From JAABVD01 sp965204545 (lineage in GTDB: Bacteria; Verrucomicrobiota; Verrucomicrobiia; Opitutales; UBA2995), in the NCBI GenBank assembly GCA_965204545.1, contig CBDBFA010000003.1:992001-1056000 (forward strand): DNA of 64,000 nt, given 5' to 3'. Shown one piece after another: positions 1 through 7,605 of the stretch. Position 1 is the first letter of the stretch. Every line of letters begins with the position of its first letter. The notes beneath the pieces were generated by a model. It had not been told where the DNA came from and did not search any database. It saw nothing but the letters and a program-made list of their open reading frames with translations. Made by a program: the position numbers and the translations under genes.

Positions 1-356
1 GTTGGGATTACTGTCGGTTGGCCCTCGAGTTCTTCCGCAATGAAGCGATCCCCTTCTGGCATATGCGTACGGACAATTCCCTGGTTGGAAATAGCGGGAA
101 CGACAACTCGCGCTATTGCTTCGCCAGGGAAGGGGAAATTTATCTGGTATACCTCCCTGAGGGAGGAACCGGTGATCTCGACCTATCCACCGCTTCCGGG
201 AAATTCCAGGTAGGGTGGTTCAATCCGCGCGCGGGCGGAGATCTCCTGAGGGGTTCGGTCAGGAGTGTGGAAGGAGGCGGGTCCGTTTCCCTGGGTCTCC
301 CGCCAGCGGACGAGGAGGAGGATTGGCTGGTGGTTGTAAAAAGGGATCGGCAATGA
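1..356 (+). CDS. C-terminal part of a secreted protein with a putative collagen-binding domain (5' truncated by window edge)
   Basis: The frame is open from base 3 with no start inside the window, so this is the last ~117 codons of a longer gene. The visible part resembles the Pfam 'putative collagen-binding domain of a collagenase' module. That module usually forms the C-terminal beta-sandwich of DUF4038-type glycoside hydrolases. Supporting stretches are a YCFAREGEIYLVYLP-like strand, GKFQVGWFNPRAGG and a final DWLVVVKR strand. The catalytic domain would lie upstream and cannot be judged here. The family is typical of secreted or cell-surface enzymes in Verrucomicrobia and Planctomycetes. 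The call rests on recalled family patterns, not on a profile search. Confidence 0.6.
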   Translation, partial: WDYCRLALEFFRNEAIPFWHMRTDNSLVGNSGNDNSRYCFAREGEIYLVYLPEGGTGDLDLSTASGKFQVGWFNPRAGGDLLRGSVRSVEGGGSVSLGLPPADEEEDWLVVVKRDRQ

Positions 357-420
357 AGGTCGAAAATCCATTAACCGGTATTGACTCTTGCAAAGCAGGA
401 AGGGAAAGCAGAAAAATCCA

Positions 421-819
421 TTAGAATCCAATGCGCACCTCAGCCCATTGGACGACGGTTTCGGCGATCCCTATGGCTTCCCGATAATCTGCCTCGGGAA
501 CAGGTTGCTCCAACCCGGTATAACGTGCCGCCGTCGCATAACGGGTAAGCCTCTCTGCCCGGTGAATCTCCTCAGGCACCTGTTGTCCAGTGGATTCCAG
601 TATGGTCAGCAGCCGATTCAGATCGTGGACAAAAGGAAACTTGATGTCGCGTGCGATCATCACTGCCTTGATCGCTTTCTCCGCCGCCTGTTGGGCATCG
701 AAGCACAGATCTTCCAAATAGACTTCCGCTACCCGGCTTTTGGCTAGGGCCAAATTGCTTCTGGCACGGTTCATCCATTCGCGAGGATCGTCGGGTGGAA
801 AGCGTTCAGGTAGATTCAT
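421..819 (-). CDS. HEPN domain protein of an MNT/HEPN pair
   Basis: A 132-residue, mostly helical protein. The stretch FDAQQAAEKAIKAV (residues 40-53), the HDL at 65-67 and the ARY near residue 98-100 fit the PF05168 HEPN family. It overlaps the upstream nucleotidyltransferase gene by 14 bp and is therefore probably translationally coupled to it. HEPN/MNT pairs often act as toxin-antitoxin modules, in which HEPN is an RNase that the MNT partner neutralises. The RX4HXY catalytic motif of HepT is not visible, because the candidate region reads RYATAARY with no histidine. RNase activity is therefore doubtful, and a role as a nucleotidyltransferase partner or substrate adaptor is equally possible. 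Confidence 0.75.
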   Translation of the reverse strand: MNLPERFPPDDPREWMNRARSNLALAKSRVAEVYLEDLCFDAQQAAEKAIKAVMIARDIKFPFVHDLNRLLTILESTGQQVPEEIHRAERLTRYATAARYTGLEQPVPEADYREAIGIAETVVQWAEVRIGF

Positions 820-1153
820 AAACCACCTTTCCTTCCTGCAAGGCCGGCTTGATGATCAAGGCGTGGCTGTCCTTGTAACGCTCCACGGCTTGCGGGGTAA
901 CCACGATGGCGTCGACCGCCGCCGTGACGCCGCGCATGTTTCCGCAGATGTCCCCCATGACATCCCACGGGTTCCCACACTCCTTGACAACGAGTAAATC
1001 GACATCGCTATGGTAGTTCATTTCGCCCCGGGCTACAGAGCCAAAAAGGATGATTCTCTGTGGATCAGCAACCTCTACTACCCGACGGATAATGTCATCC
1101 AATGCGGATTGGTCCAACACCGTGTCACTAATTACCTCCGGTTCCTTTTGCAT
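806..1153 (-). CDS. MNT-type minimal nucleotidyltransferase
   Basis: A 115-residue protein starting at the ATG at 1153 (MQKEPEV). The frame is open further upstream, but that part reads as low-quality antisense of the neighbouring gene. It carries the nucleotidyltransferase fold signature ILFGSVARG (residues 35-43) followed by SDVDLLVV, giving the GS...DxD metal-binding motif with Asp50 and Asp52. Minimal nucleotidyltransferases of this size pair with HEPN proteins and in known cases AMPylate and neutralise the HEPN toxin. Here the HEPN gene follows directly with a 14-bp overlap, which fits a two-gene operon. It could also be a solitary regulatory pair with no toxin activity, given the missing HEPN motif. 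Confidence 0.8.
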   Translation of the reverse strand: MQKEPEVISDTVLDQSALDDIIRRVVEVADPQRIILFGSVARGEMNYHSDVDLLVVKECGNPWDVMGDICGNMRGVTAAVDAIVVTPQAVERYKDSHALIIKPALQEGKVVYEST

Positions 1154-1203
1154 GGCTATTGCCTCGGATACGTATCGACAGGCCAAAATAGGGACGGTCC
1201 TGA

Positions 1204-3087
1204 TTATTTGAACTTTTCGTATTGGAAGGCGCCGTAGGGGACGTTGTCCTTCTGTTTTTCCTCCAGTTCGGCGGTGGAGCAACTGCACATTTCCATTTTG
1301 CGCATGGTAATGGCGGCGGTGGGGCATACGCGCAAACATTTGCCGCAGCGTACGCATTCGTCACTGTCGATCCAGATGTAGGTAGTTTCCTCGGCCAGGT
1401 TTGCCTCCAGGCTGGACGTGACGGCTCCATCTTCATCGTAAAAGAGGCGGGATACCCGGTTGATGCAATCGCGCGGCGCAACCCCGATACACCAGTCGCA
1501 ATGGATGCATGCGTCCTGGTCGATTTCAAATTTGTAGTGGCAAAAGTAGCAACGGGTGGCGTGAATTTGGGTGCCATCCGCGGTATGGCCCAATTCGACT
1601 TCCGCGGTTCCGTCCCGGTCGGTCAAAGGGAGTTTGGGCATTTGCACGGGAAACTGGATGTCGTGGTCGCGCACGCGGCCGGTTTCACCATTGGTATCCA
1701 TGAAGGTGATGGCGATGTGTTTTTTGCGGCGAACCTGGCCCATGAGATGGGCGTCAATCTTATCGGCTACTTCCTTTCCGTCGTTGACCGCGGTGATAAC
1801 GTCGAAGCTTCCGTAATTGAAGTCTCCGGCCACGAACACTTTTTCGTCGGTGGTATGATTTCCTTCGGTTTGGCTTATGCCTTGCGGCAGGATGCTCAAT
1901 TGGCGGGTTTGCCCGATGGCCATGATAAGCAGGTCGCAGGGGTATTCCTCCTCGGTGCCCGGGATGGCATGGATCCTGGGTTTGCCCCCCTCCGCTTGTT
2001 CCTCGTCCAAGGCGTTGCGTTGAAAGGTAACGGCCACCAGTTTGCCGTTCTCGGTTCGGGCTGAGAAAGGATTCATGAGGGTTTCCACCTCGATTTCCTC
2101 CAGCCGCATCTGGTTAATTTCGTCGGGATCGGCTGACATCTGTGCTTCCGTTCTGCGGTACATGATGGTTACGGTTCCCTCCGCTCCGACTAGGCGTTTG
2201 GCGGCGCGGGCGCAGGATCGGGCGCAGTCGACGGCGGTGAATCCGCCTCCGACGATGATGACGTTCTGGCCCTTCATATCGCCGATCTTGCCCATGTTGT
2301 AATCGTACATGAACTTCAGCCCGGGTATGGTGTGTCCATTGCCCGGCAATCCGGGAAGTTTCAGGTTGGATGGGTTTACGGCCCCCACCGCCACAAGAAC
2401 CGCATCGTAATCCCGCATGATCCGTTCCATCAGGGAGGCGTCGACCCAGGTGTCGCACTTCACCTCGATACCGCTGTCGATGATGGCCTTTACTTCCGCA
2501 TCGACGGTTTCGCGGGGCAGCCGGAAAACGGGAATACCCTGCACCATCATCCCACCCAGGATGCTGTCGCGCTCGAAGATGGTCACACCGTGGCCGTAAC
2601 GGCGCAGTTCCCGGGCCGCGGTCAAGCCAGCCGGTCCTCCCCCGATGACGGCGACTTTTTTGCCCGAATCCTCGAACCAGGATGGAAGGGGCTTGGGCGG
2701 GTTTTGCTTATAGTCGGAAGCGGACCGTTTCAGGTGGCAGATATGAACCGGCCCGGCTATACCCGTCCAGTTGTGGCGGCAGGCATCCTCGCAAGGGCGC
2801 GAGCATACCCGGCCCAGCACCCCGGAAAATACATTATCTTCCTGGTTGATCAGGTAAGCCTTATCCGGATTCCCTTGGGCGATCGCCTCGATGTAGGCGG
2901 GCACGTTGGTTTTGGCCGGGCAAGCGTCCTGACAGGGTATGTCCTTGAGGAAGGTTTTGAAATCCAACGGTTCGGTGCCGGCTCCGAGAAAAACGGAGGT
3001 CTCCTGCGGATTGGGAGCCATTTCGTAGGAAATGCCCAGATCCTCAACGGCCTTCAGAAAAGGATTCAGATGATTGTTATCGTCCAT
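1204..3087 (-). CDS. GltD-like FAD/NAD(P) oxidoreductase with extra 4Fe-4S domains
   Basis: A 627-residue flavoprotein starting at the ATG at 3087 (MDDNNHL); an upstream ATG at 3114 would overlap the sulfite reductase end. The N-terminus holds a GltD-type Fe-S domain (Cys52, Cys56, Cys95, Cys99, Cys103), then a GGGPAG FAD Rossmann motif near residue 149 and a second GGGFTA NAD(P) site. The C-terminus adds ferredoxin-like clusters: CIHCDWC and the canonical CVRCGKCLRVCP. The architecture matches GltD/NAD(P)H:acceptor small subunits that feed electrons to a partner. It lies 2 bp after sulfite reductase in the same operon, so it probably transfers NADPH electrons to that siroheme enzyme, as an alternative to CysJ flavoprotein. 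The partner assignment is inferred from position. Confidence 0.82.
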   Translation of the reverse strand: MDDNNHLNPFLKAVEDLGISYEMAPNPQETSVFLGAGTEPLDFKTFLKDIPCQDACPAKTNVPAYIEAIAQGNPDKAYLINQEDNVFSGVLGRVCSRPCEDACRHNWTGIAGPVHICHLKRSASDYKQNPPKPLPSWFEDSGKKVAVIGGGPAGLTAARELRRYGHGVTIFERDSILGGMMVQGIPVFRLPRETVDAEVKAIIDSGIEVKCDTWVDASLMERIMRDYDAVLVAVGAVNPSNLKLPGLPGNGHTIPGLKFMYDYNMGKIGDMKGQNVIIVGGGFTAVDCARSCARAAKRLVGAEGTVTIMYRRTEAQMSADPDEINQMRLEEIEVETLMNPFSARTENGKLVAVTFQRNALDEEQAEGGKPRIHAIPGTEEEYPCDLLIMAIGQTRQLSILPQGISQTEGNHTTDEKVFVAGDFNYGSFDVITAVNDGKEVADKIDAHLMGQVRRKKHIAITFMDTNGETGRVRDHDIQFPVQMPKLPLTDRDGTAEVELGHTADGTQIHATRCYFCHYKFEIDQDACIHCDWCIGVAPRDCINRVSRLFYDEDGAVTSSLEANLAEETTYIWIDSDECVRCGKCLRVCPTAAITMRKMEMCSCSTAELEEKQKDNVPYGAFQYEKFK

Positions 3088-3089
3088 TA

Positions 3090-4646
3090 TCAGAGCCCCA
3101 TTCTTGCAGCGCAATCGGCCAGGGTTTCGTCCCCCTGGCGGATGTCGAGGAAGGTATCGAGAATCCTCTCCAAGGCGGGGGCGCAGTCCGCTTTCTTAAA
3201 TTCTCCGAGTTTTCTCCCCAGGCGATCGTGTTTTCCACCGATGCGCATTTCGTAGGCCTCGGTCGAGCCGACTTTTTCGCGAATGCGCATACCCCGAAAA
3301 CCGATGTCGGCGATGCGATAGGGAGAGCAACTGTTGGGGCAGCCAGTGATGTTGATGAGGGCTTTGTCCCAAATCTCCTTGTACTTGGTCTGGCTCACCA
3401 CGGGCATGAGCATATCGTAGAGGGTCCGCGTTTCGGAAACCGCTTTGGGGCAGTAGGTCGTCCCCACGCAGGGCACAATATCGCGCAAGCCAAAGAAGCC
3501 GTCGGTATCGAAGCCGACCTGGCGGATTTGAGCGGTCGCTTCTTCCACTTTGTCCGGTTTCACCCCGTGGATTTCGATGTTTTGACGATTGGTCAGGTAG
3601 ACGCGTTTATTGCCGTAAATTTCCGAAATTTCCGCCATACGCTTGAAGGCCAAGTGGGTCAGTTCACCCTTGGGAACCATGGCGCGCACGGTCGCCTTGC
3701 CATCCGTTCCCACCGGATTCTGCTCCAGTAGGGGACGATCCGGAAAGTCGACGCCGGTCTCTTCGAAGTCCTCGGTTTCCAGGTCGTCCACCCCGACTCC
3801 TTCGTCCTGCAGAAAGTCCAGGACGATGCGGCGGCACTCCTCGATGCCCCTGCGGTGAACGACAAATTTGAGGCGGGCAAAGGTGCGGTCCCGGCGTTCG
3901 CCGTGGTCGCGGAAAAGTTGGGCGATGGCCCGATTGACCCGGGCCATTTTTTCCGGGGGGACAAAGGAAAACAATTCCTTTCCGATGAAGGGGGCCCATC
4001 CCATTCCGCCGCCGATCATGACCTTGAACCCGAATTCATCTTCGCCCTGGGGGGTTTTTCGCTGAACGGCCACGATTCCTATGCAATTGATAAAGGGTTG
4101 GGCGCAGCCGGCTCCACAACCGGAGAAAGTTATTTTGAACTTGCGGGGAAGGTTGTCCAGGTCGCGGGCTTCAGTGAGCAGGCGCGCCGTTTCCTTTACG
4201 TGGGGAAGGACATTGAAACGCCGGAACTGGCAAGTTTCCGCCAAAGGGCAACCGGCCACGTTTCGAGTGACGTCTCCGCAACCGTGGAAGGTGGAAAGTG
4301 AATCTTCCGCCAGACTTCGAACCATGTCGGCCAGGGCGGGTGTTTTGAGCCAGTGCAGTTGAATGCATTGCCGGGTGGTTACAGCCAACTTGCCCTGGGC
4401 ATAATCCTCGGCCACTTTGGCGATACGCCGTGCCTGACTCGAAGTCAATACCCCGCCCGGAATCACGATTCGCGCCATGTGATTGCCCGGTTGGCGGGAG
4501 GTGTAAATGCCATACCATTTGGAGATGTTCTTCTCCTCCGCCGTCATGGAACCCTTGCGGGCAATTTCATCGTAGTCCAGGAAGAGACCCTGGTCCTTGA
4601 TGATTTCGTCCTCGCTGACGAGTCGTTTACCTAATGTCCACTGCAT
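3090..4646 (-). CDS. sir: Siroheme/4Fe-4S sulfite (or nitrite) reductase
   Basis: A 518-residue, two-repeat nitrite/sulfite reductase hemoprotein. The siroheme-[4Fe-4S] ligands are visible as CVGTTYC (Cys393, Cys399) and GCPNSC (Cys436, Cys440), the family C-x5-C...C-x3-C pattern. The N-terminal half shows the related GDVTRNVAGCP stretch near residue 124. The family performs six-electron reduction of sulfite to sulfide or nitrite to ammonia. Position between cysK and a GltD-like reductase favours sulfite. The gene starts 12 bp after the cysK stop, and the next gene starts at 3087, immediately after its own stop. Sequence alone does not exclude nitrite as substrate. Confidence 0.87.
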   Translation of the reverse strand: MQWTLGKRLVSEDEIIKDQGLFLDYDEIARKGSMTAEEKNISKWYGIYTSRQPGNHMARIVIPGGVLTSSQARRIAKVAEDYAQGKLAVTTRQCIQLHWLKTPALADMVRSLAEDSLSTFHGCGDVTRNVAGCPLAETCQFRRFNVLPHVKETARLLTEARDLDNLPRKFKITFSGCGAGCAQPFINCIGIVAVQRKTPQGEDEFGFKVMIGGGMGWAPFIGKELFSFVPPEKMARVNRAIAQLFRDHGERRDRTFARLKFVVHRRGIEECRRIVLDFLQDEGVGVDDLETEDFEETGVDFPDRPLLEQNPVGTDGKATVRAMVPKGELTHLAFKRMAEISEIYGNKRVYLTNRQNIEIHGVKPDKVEEATAQIRQVGFDTDGFFGLRDIVPCVGTTYCPKAVSETRTLYDMLMPVVSQTKYKEIWDKALINITGCPNSCSPYRIADIGFRGMRIREKVGSTEAYEMRIGGKHDRLGRKLGEFKKADCAPALERILDTFLDIRQGDETLADCAARMGL

Positions 4647-4658
4647 ATTGGATAGGTT

Positions 4659-5585
4659 CTAATCGTGGTAGAAAAGAAGGGTTGAAATGTAGCGCTCCCC
4701 GGTATCCGGTTGCATGACCACGATGTTCTTGCCCCGGTTTTCGGGGCGGCTGGCTACCTGGTAGGCGGCCAGGGAGGCTGCGCCCGATGAAATACCGACC
4801 AGCAGGCCTTCCGTGGTTCCGAGTTTCTGGGCCGTCTTGATGGCGTCCTGGCTGTCGATGCGGATGACTTCATCCACGATGTTTCCATCATAGACCTGGG
4901 GGATGAACCCGGCTCCGATGCCCTGAATCATGTGGGGCCCCATTTTGCCCCCGCTGAGCACGGGCGATTCATCGGGCTCGACCGCGACAACCTCGATATC
5001 CGGGTTTTTTTCTTTCAAATACCGGCCCGCGCCGGCCACCGTTCCGCCCGTACCGACCCCGGCAACAAAGATGTCGATCCGGCCCCCGGTGTCGCGCCAG
5101 ATTTCGGGGCCGGTGGTCTCGTAGTGGACCTGGGGGTTGGCCGGATTGTTGAACTGCTGGGGCATAAAGGCTCCGGGAATATTTTGGGACAGCATTTCGG
5201 CTTCCTCGATAGCTCCGGGCATGCCGAGATCGGCATCGGTAAGGACCAGTTCGGCGCCCAGGTTGATGAGCATCTTGCGGCGCTCCACGCTCATGGAGGA
5301 CGGCATGGTGAGGATGATGTGGTAACCCTTGACGGCGGCGGTCATGGCGAGGCCGATGCCGGTATTGCCGGAAGTGGGTTCGATGATGGTGCCTCCCTCG
5401 GCCAGACTCCCATCGCGTTCGGCCGCTTCGATCATGGACAAACCGATGCGGTCCTTGACACACCACCCCGGGTTGTAACCTTCCAGCTTGCCGATGATAC
5501 GGCCTGGAAGTCCCTCGCTGAACCTGGAGAGGTGAACCAGCGAAGTATTGCCGATAAGCTCACATAAGTTGTTGTAAATGGGCAT
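4659..5585 (-). CDS. cysK: Cysteine synthase A (O-acetylserine sulfhydrylase)
   Basis: A 308-residue PLP enzyme that makes cysteine from O-acetylserine and sulfide. PLP Lys44 is in WCVKDR (usually SVKDR), the TSGNTG substrate/PLP loop is at residues 71-76, and a glycine-rich GVGTGGT phosphate loop lies in the middle. Length and motifs fit CysK/CysM of the beta family. It is the first gene of a minus-strand operon with sulfite reductase 12 bp downstream, so the sulfide made by the reductase would be consumed here. The Cys at residue 42 beside the PLP lysine is slightly unusual. CysK is preferred over CysM by overall pattern, with moderate certainty. Confidence 0.92.
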   Translation of the reverse strand: MPIYNNLCELIGNTSLVHLSRFSEGLPGRIIGKLEGYNPGWCVKDRIGLSMIEAAERDGSLAEGGTIIEPTSGNTGIGLAMTAAVKGYHIILTMPSSMSVERRKMLINLGAELVLTDADLGMPGAIEEAEMLSQNIPGAFMPQQFNNPANPQVHYETTGPEIWRDTGGRIDIFVAGVGTGGTVAGAGRYLKEKNPDIEVVAVEPDESPVLSGGKMGPHMIQGIGAGFIPQVYDGNIVDEVIRIDSQDAIKTAQKLGTTEGLLVGISSGAASLAAYQVASRPENRGKNIVVMQPDTGERYISTLLFYHD

Positions 5586-5715
5586 GTTACAAAAAGTCTA
5601 AAAACACCGGATTTATTGGAAGTCACGACCCGGCGCCGGATTTCACTCCTTAGGAAGATGCGCATGCCTCCTGCGAGATCAAGTAGAAACCCAGGAAAGT
5701 CAAAACGGTGGCGGT

Positions 5716-5735
5716 AAAGGCGCGCGGAGCGCGCC
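5716..5735 (-). terminator. GC-rich hairpin after the DUF3500 gene
   Basis: On the minus strand GGCGCGC-TCC-GCGCGCC (5735-5719) forms a perfect 7-bp stem followed by only a short TTT. It lies 24 bp after the stop of the DUF3500 gene and before the cysK leader. The weak U-tract makes this a tentative terminator. Confidence 0.5.
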
Positions 5736-5758
5736 AATCAGGAATTAGTTATCCTATT

Positions 5759-6784
5759 TCAATGGTGTTTTTCGTAGTGCTCGGCCAGCAGGTTGCGACC
5801 GAAGTCGCCGTCGAAATCGCGCCAGACGGCGTGGATGTGATTGGCGTTATTCTGGATGTTGTCATATTCGATGAGAAAGGTGGGGCCTTGGACGCGGTAA
5901 TAATGGGGGTTGCCGGGCTCCTTTGGCCCGGCCCAGGCGAAAACGATGTTTTCCAGGCCGGCCTCACGCAGTTGGTTCCAACGCGACGATGCCAAGTCAG
6001 CGGGCATGTTGCCGATATAGACGCCGATCAACCGGTTCAGGGCCTCGCGTTGATCCTCGGTCAAATCCGAAGCGGCAACACCTGTGGATGGAAGTGGAGA
6101 GACCTTCTTTTTCGCGCCGGTGTAAATGTCCCTGGGGGCATTGGCTGCGATGATGGCTTTTTCCTGCTGTTTTTCGCTCAGGGATAACAACAACTGCCGG
6201 GCTACATCCTCCTCTTCCTTCAAGGTTCTCCGGCCTTTGGTGGGACCCACCGGAACTTTAGCAGGGTTGGCCCCCCAGAAGTGGGGCGCCTCGGCCAGGA
6301 ATCTACCCTTAACGATGGTGAAATTGAGGGAGAGGTGGTGGCCCTCGAACCGCCAACCCCAGGTGGCGTCGGAGGCTGGCTGGCCAAACAGGCTGATAAA
6401 GTACAAATCCGGGTCCCGGTGGGCCTCTCCTTCCAGCAGGAAGAGGACCGACTCCAGGTCCATGATGTGGTCGACTTTGGTATGCCCGCGAGCGCTCAGG
6501 CCTGCGGCAAGCAAAGCGGTCAACTTCCCCTTCTGCTCTTCGTCGAGGCCTTTTAAACCGACCCCCTCACGCTCCCTGGGGACGAAGTGCCAGTTGACCC
6601 GCTCCCCTTCTGCGTCCATGGGAAAAGTGGCCTTTTCCTTCAGTTCGGCCGGCAAGGATCCGAGGAATGCGGCGGCGGCCTCCCGCATTTCGGCGATGAC
6701 GGGTTCCACCGCTGGCAAGGAGGAGAGAGGAGAAATAACCAAGCTCAGAATGAGAAGGGCGGGAAAACAGCGCTTAAATGTCAT
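5759..6784 (-). CDS. DUF3500 family secreted protein
   Basis: A 341-residue protein beginning at the ATG at 6784 (MTFKRCFP); the longer open frame upstream lies in repeat sequence and is rejected. Residues 1-28 form a signal peptide (basic start, then a LLILSLVISPL core). The body matches the DUF3500 pattern, with WHFVPRER, a long helical DEEQKGKLTALL stretch, LFGQPASDATWGWRFEGHHLS and the C-terminal FAWAG...HYYRVQGPTFLIEYDNIQ and HAVWRDFDGDFG motifs. The molecular function of DUF3500 is not established; members are secreted and conserved in environmental bacteria. The gene stands alone between repeat copies upstream and a hairpin downstream. Confidence 0.85.
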   Translation of the reverse strand: MTFKRCFPALLILSLVISPLSSLPAVEPVIAEMREAAAAFLGSLPAELKEKATFPMDAEGERVNWHFVPREREGVGLKGLDEEQKGKLTALLAAGLSARGHTKVDHIMDLESVLFLLEGEAHRDPDLYFISLFGQPASDATWGWRFEGHHLSLNFTIVKGRFLAEAPHFWGANPAKVPVGPTKGRRTLKEEEDVARQLLLSLSEKQQEKAIIAANAPRDIYTGAKKKVSPLPSTGVAASDLTEDQREALNRLIGVYIGNMPADLASSRWNQLREAGLENIVFAWAGPKEPGNPHYYRVQGPTFLIEYDNIQNNANHIHAVWRDFDGDFGRNLLAEHYEKHH

Positions 6785-6834
6785 AATAATTCCGATAGCA
6801 TGGTTTTCCCCGGAAAGAAGGCAAGTGGCTTTCG

Positions 6835-6969
6835 GATCTCGCCAAGGCGAGATGGCACAAAGGCACAGAGGCACAAAGGCACAAAGGGGGAGAGAGAAAG
6901 GCTAAAGGATGGGATCTCGCCGAGGCGAGATGGCACAAAGGCACAGAGGCACAAAGGCACAAAGGGGGA
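6835..6969. repeat. Two tandem copies of an ATCTCGCC-palindrome plus GGCACAAA repeat
   Basis: Two adjacent copies (6835-6909 and 6912-6969) begin with the palindrome GATCTCGCCRAGGCGAGAT. It is followed by a run of GGCACAAA/GGCACAGA units and AAAGGGGGA. A third copy lies at 8897-8972. Short proteins predicted through it (RHKGTKAQRHKG-type) are simple-repeat translations. It sits between the DUF3500 start and the msrB stop. Confidence 0.85.
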
Positions 6970-7034
6970 AGCGCCCAAGGGCGCGGAGAGGGGAGAGGAC
7001 TCTGGCAAAGATCGCAAAGGCGCCTATCGGCGGT

Positions 7035-7595
7035 TTATTTTTTGGCGGGCGCTTTCTTCTCAGGTTTGGTGAACATTCTGACGAATTGGCCGTAGCCCTC
7101 TTTTTCCAAGTCCTGGACTGGAATGAATCTCAAAGAGGCCGAGTTGATGCAGTAACGCATGCCGGTAGGCTTGGGTCCGTCGGGAAATAAATGCCCCAGA
7201 TGGGAATCTCCCTCCTTGGACCTCACTTCGGTGCGGATCATCCCGTGACTCCTATCGGTTTTTTCCACCACGTTTTCTTCCACCAGGACGCGAACGAAGC
7301 TGGGCCAACCCGTTCCGGAAACAAACTTGTCGGTGGAGCTGAAGAGGGGTTCTCCGGATACGATATCCACGTAAATCCCGGATGCCTTGTTGTCCCAGTA
7401 GGCATTGCGGAAGGGCGGCTCTGTGCCATTCTTCTGTGTGACGTGATATTGGATGGGAGTGAGTTTTTCTTTCATTTCGGAGAATTTGGCAGGTTGCTCG
7501 GGTTCACCTGAAATAAGCAGGAATGAGGCGTAGGTGAGGGCCACTCCTACGAGGGCCACCAGATAAAACTTGGATCGGGTAATGGTGGTTTTCAT
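7035..7595 (-). CDS. msrB: Membrane-anchored peptide-methionine (R)-S-oxide reductase
   Basis: A 186-residue protein from the ATG at 7595 (MKTTITRSK); a longer start at 7619 would overlap the antiporter gene. Residues 10-29 are a hydrophobic anchor or uncleaved signal. The MsrB domain follows: NGTEPPFRNAYWDNK, SGEPLFSSTDKFVSGTGWPSF, GDSHLGHLFPDGPKPTG and RYCINSASLRF, with catalytic Cys149. The CxxC zinc cysteines of E. coli-type MsrB are absent, as in zinc-free forms. The family reduces methionine-R-sulfoxide in proteins, and the anchor suggests a periplasmic repair role. Its electron donor is not visible nearby. Confidence 0.9.
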   Translation of the reverse strand: MKTTITRSKFYLVALVGVALTYASFLLISGEPEQPAKFSEMKEKLTPIQYHVTQKNGTEPPFRNAYWDNKASGIYVDIVSGEPLFSSTDKFVSGTGWPSFVRVLVEENVVEKTDRSHGMIRTEVRSKEGDSHLGHLFPDGPKPTGMRYCINSASLRFIPVQDLEKEGYGQFVRMFTKPEKKAPAKK

Positions 7596-7605
7596 GACTT
7601 TATTA

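Noticed and set aside
1154..1357. Longer N-terminus of the MNT gene
   Set aside because: The extra residues are antisense to the Fe-S cluster region of the neighbouring gene and unlike the family. The ATG at 1153 fits.
1222..2064. Long plus-strand frame over the GltD-like gene
   Set aside because: It is antisense to a clear Fe-S flavoprotein. High GC explains long mirror frames; the same holds for those opposite the TonB receptor and argD.
5586..5680. Leader peptide or riboswitch before cysK
   Set aside because: An AGGAGG lies only one base before an ATG, too close for use, and no known sulfur riboswitch fold could be recognised.
6835..6969. Possible CRISPR array
   Set aside because: The units are short and degenerate, without regular unique spacers, and no cas genes are present.
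6774..7017. Frames reading as CLCASVPLCH or HKGTKAQRH repeats
   Set aside because: They are translations of a simple DNA repeat, with cysteine or histidine periodicity set by the unit length, not metal-binding proteins.
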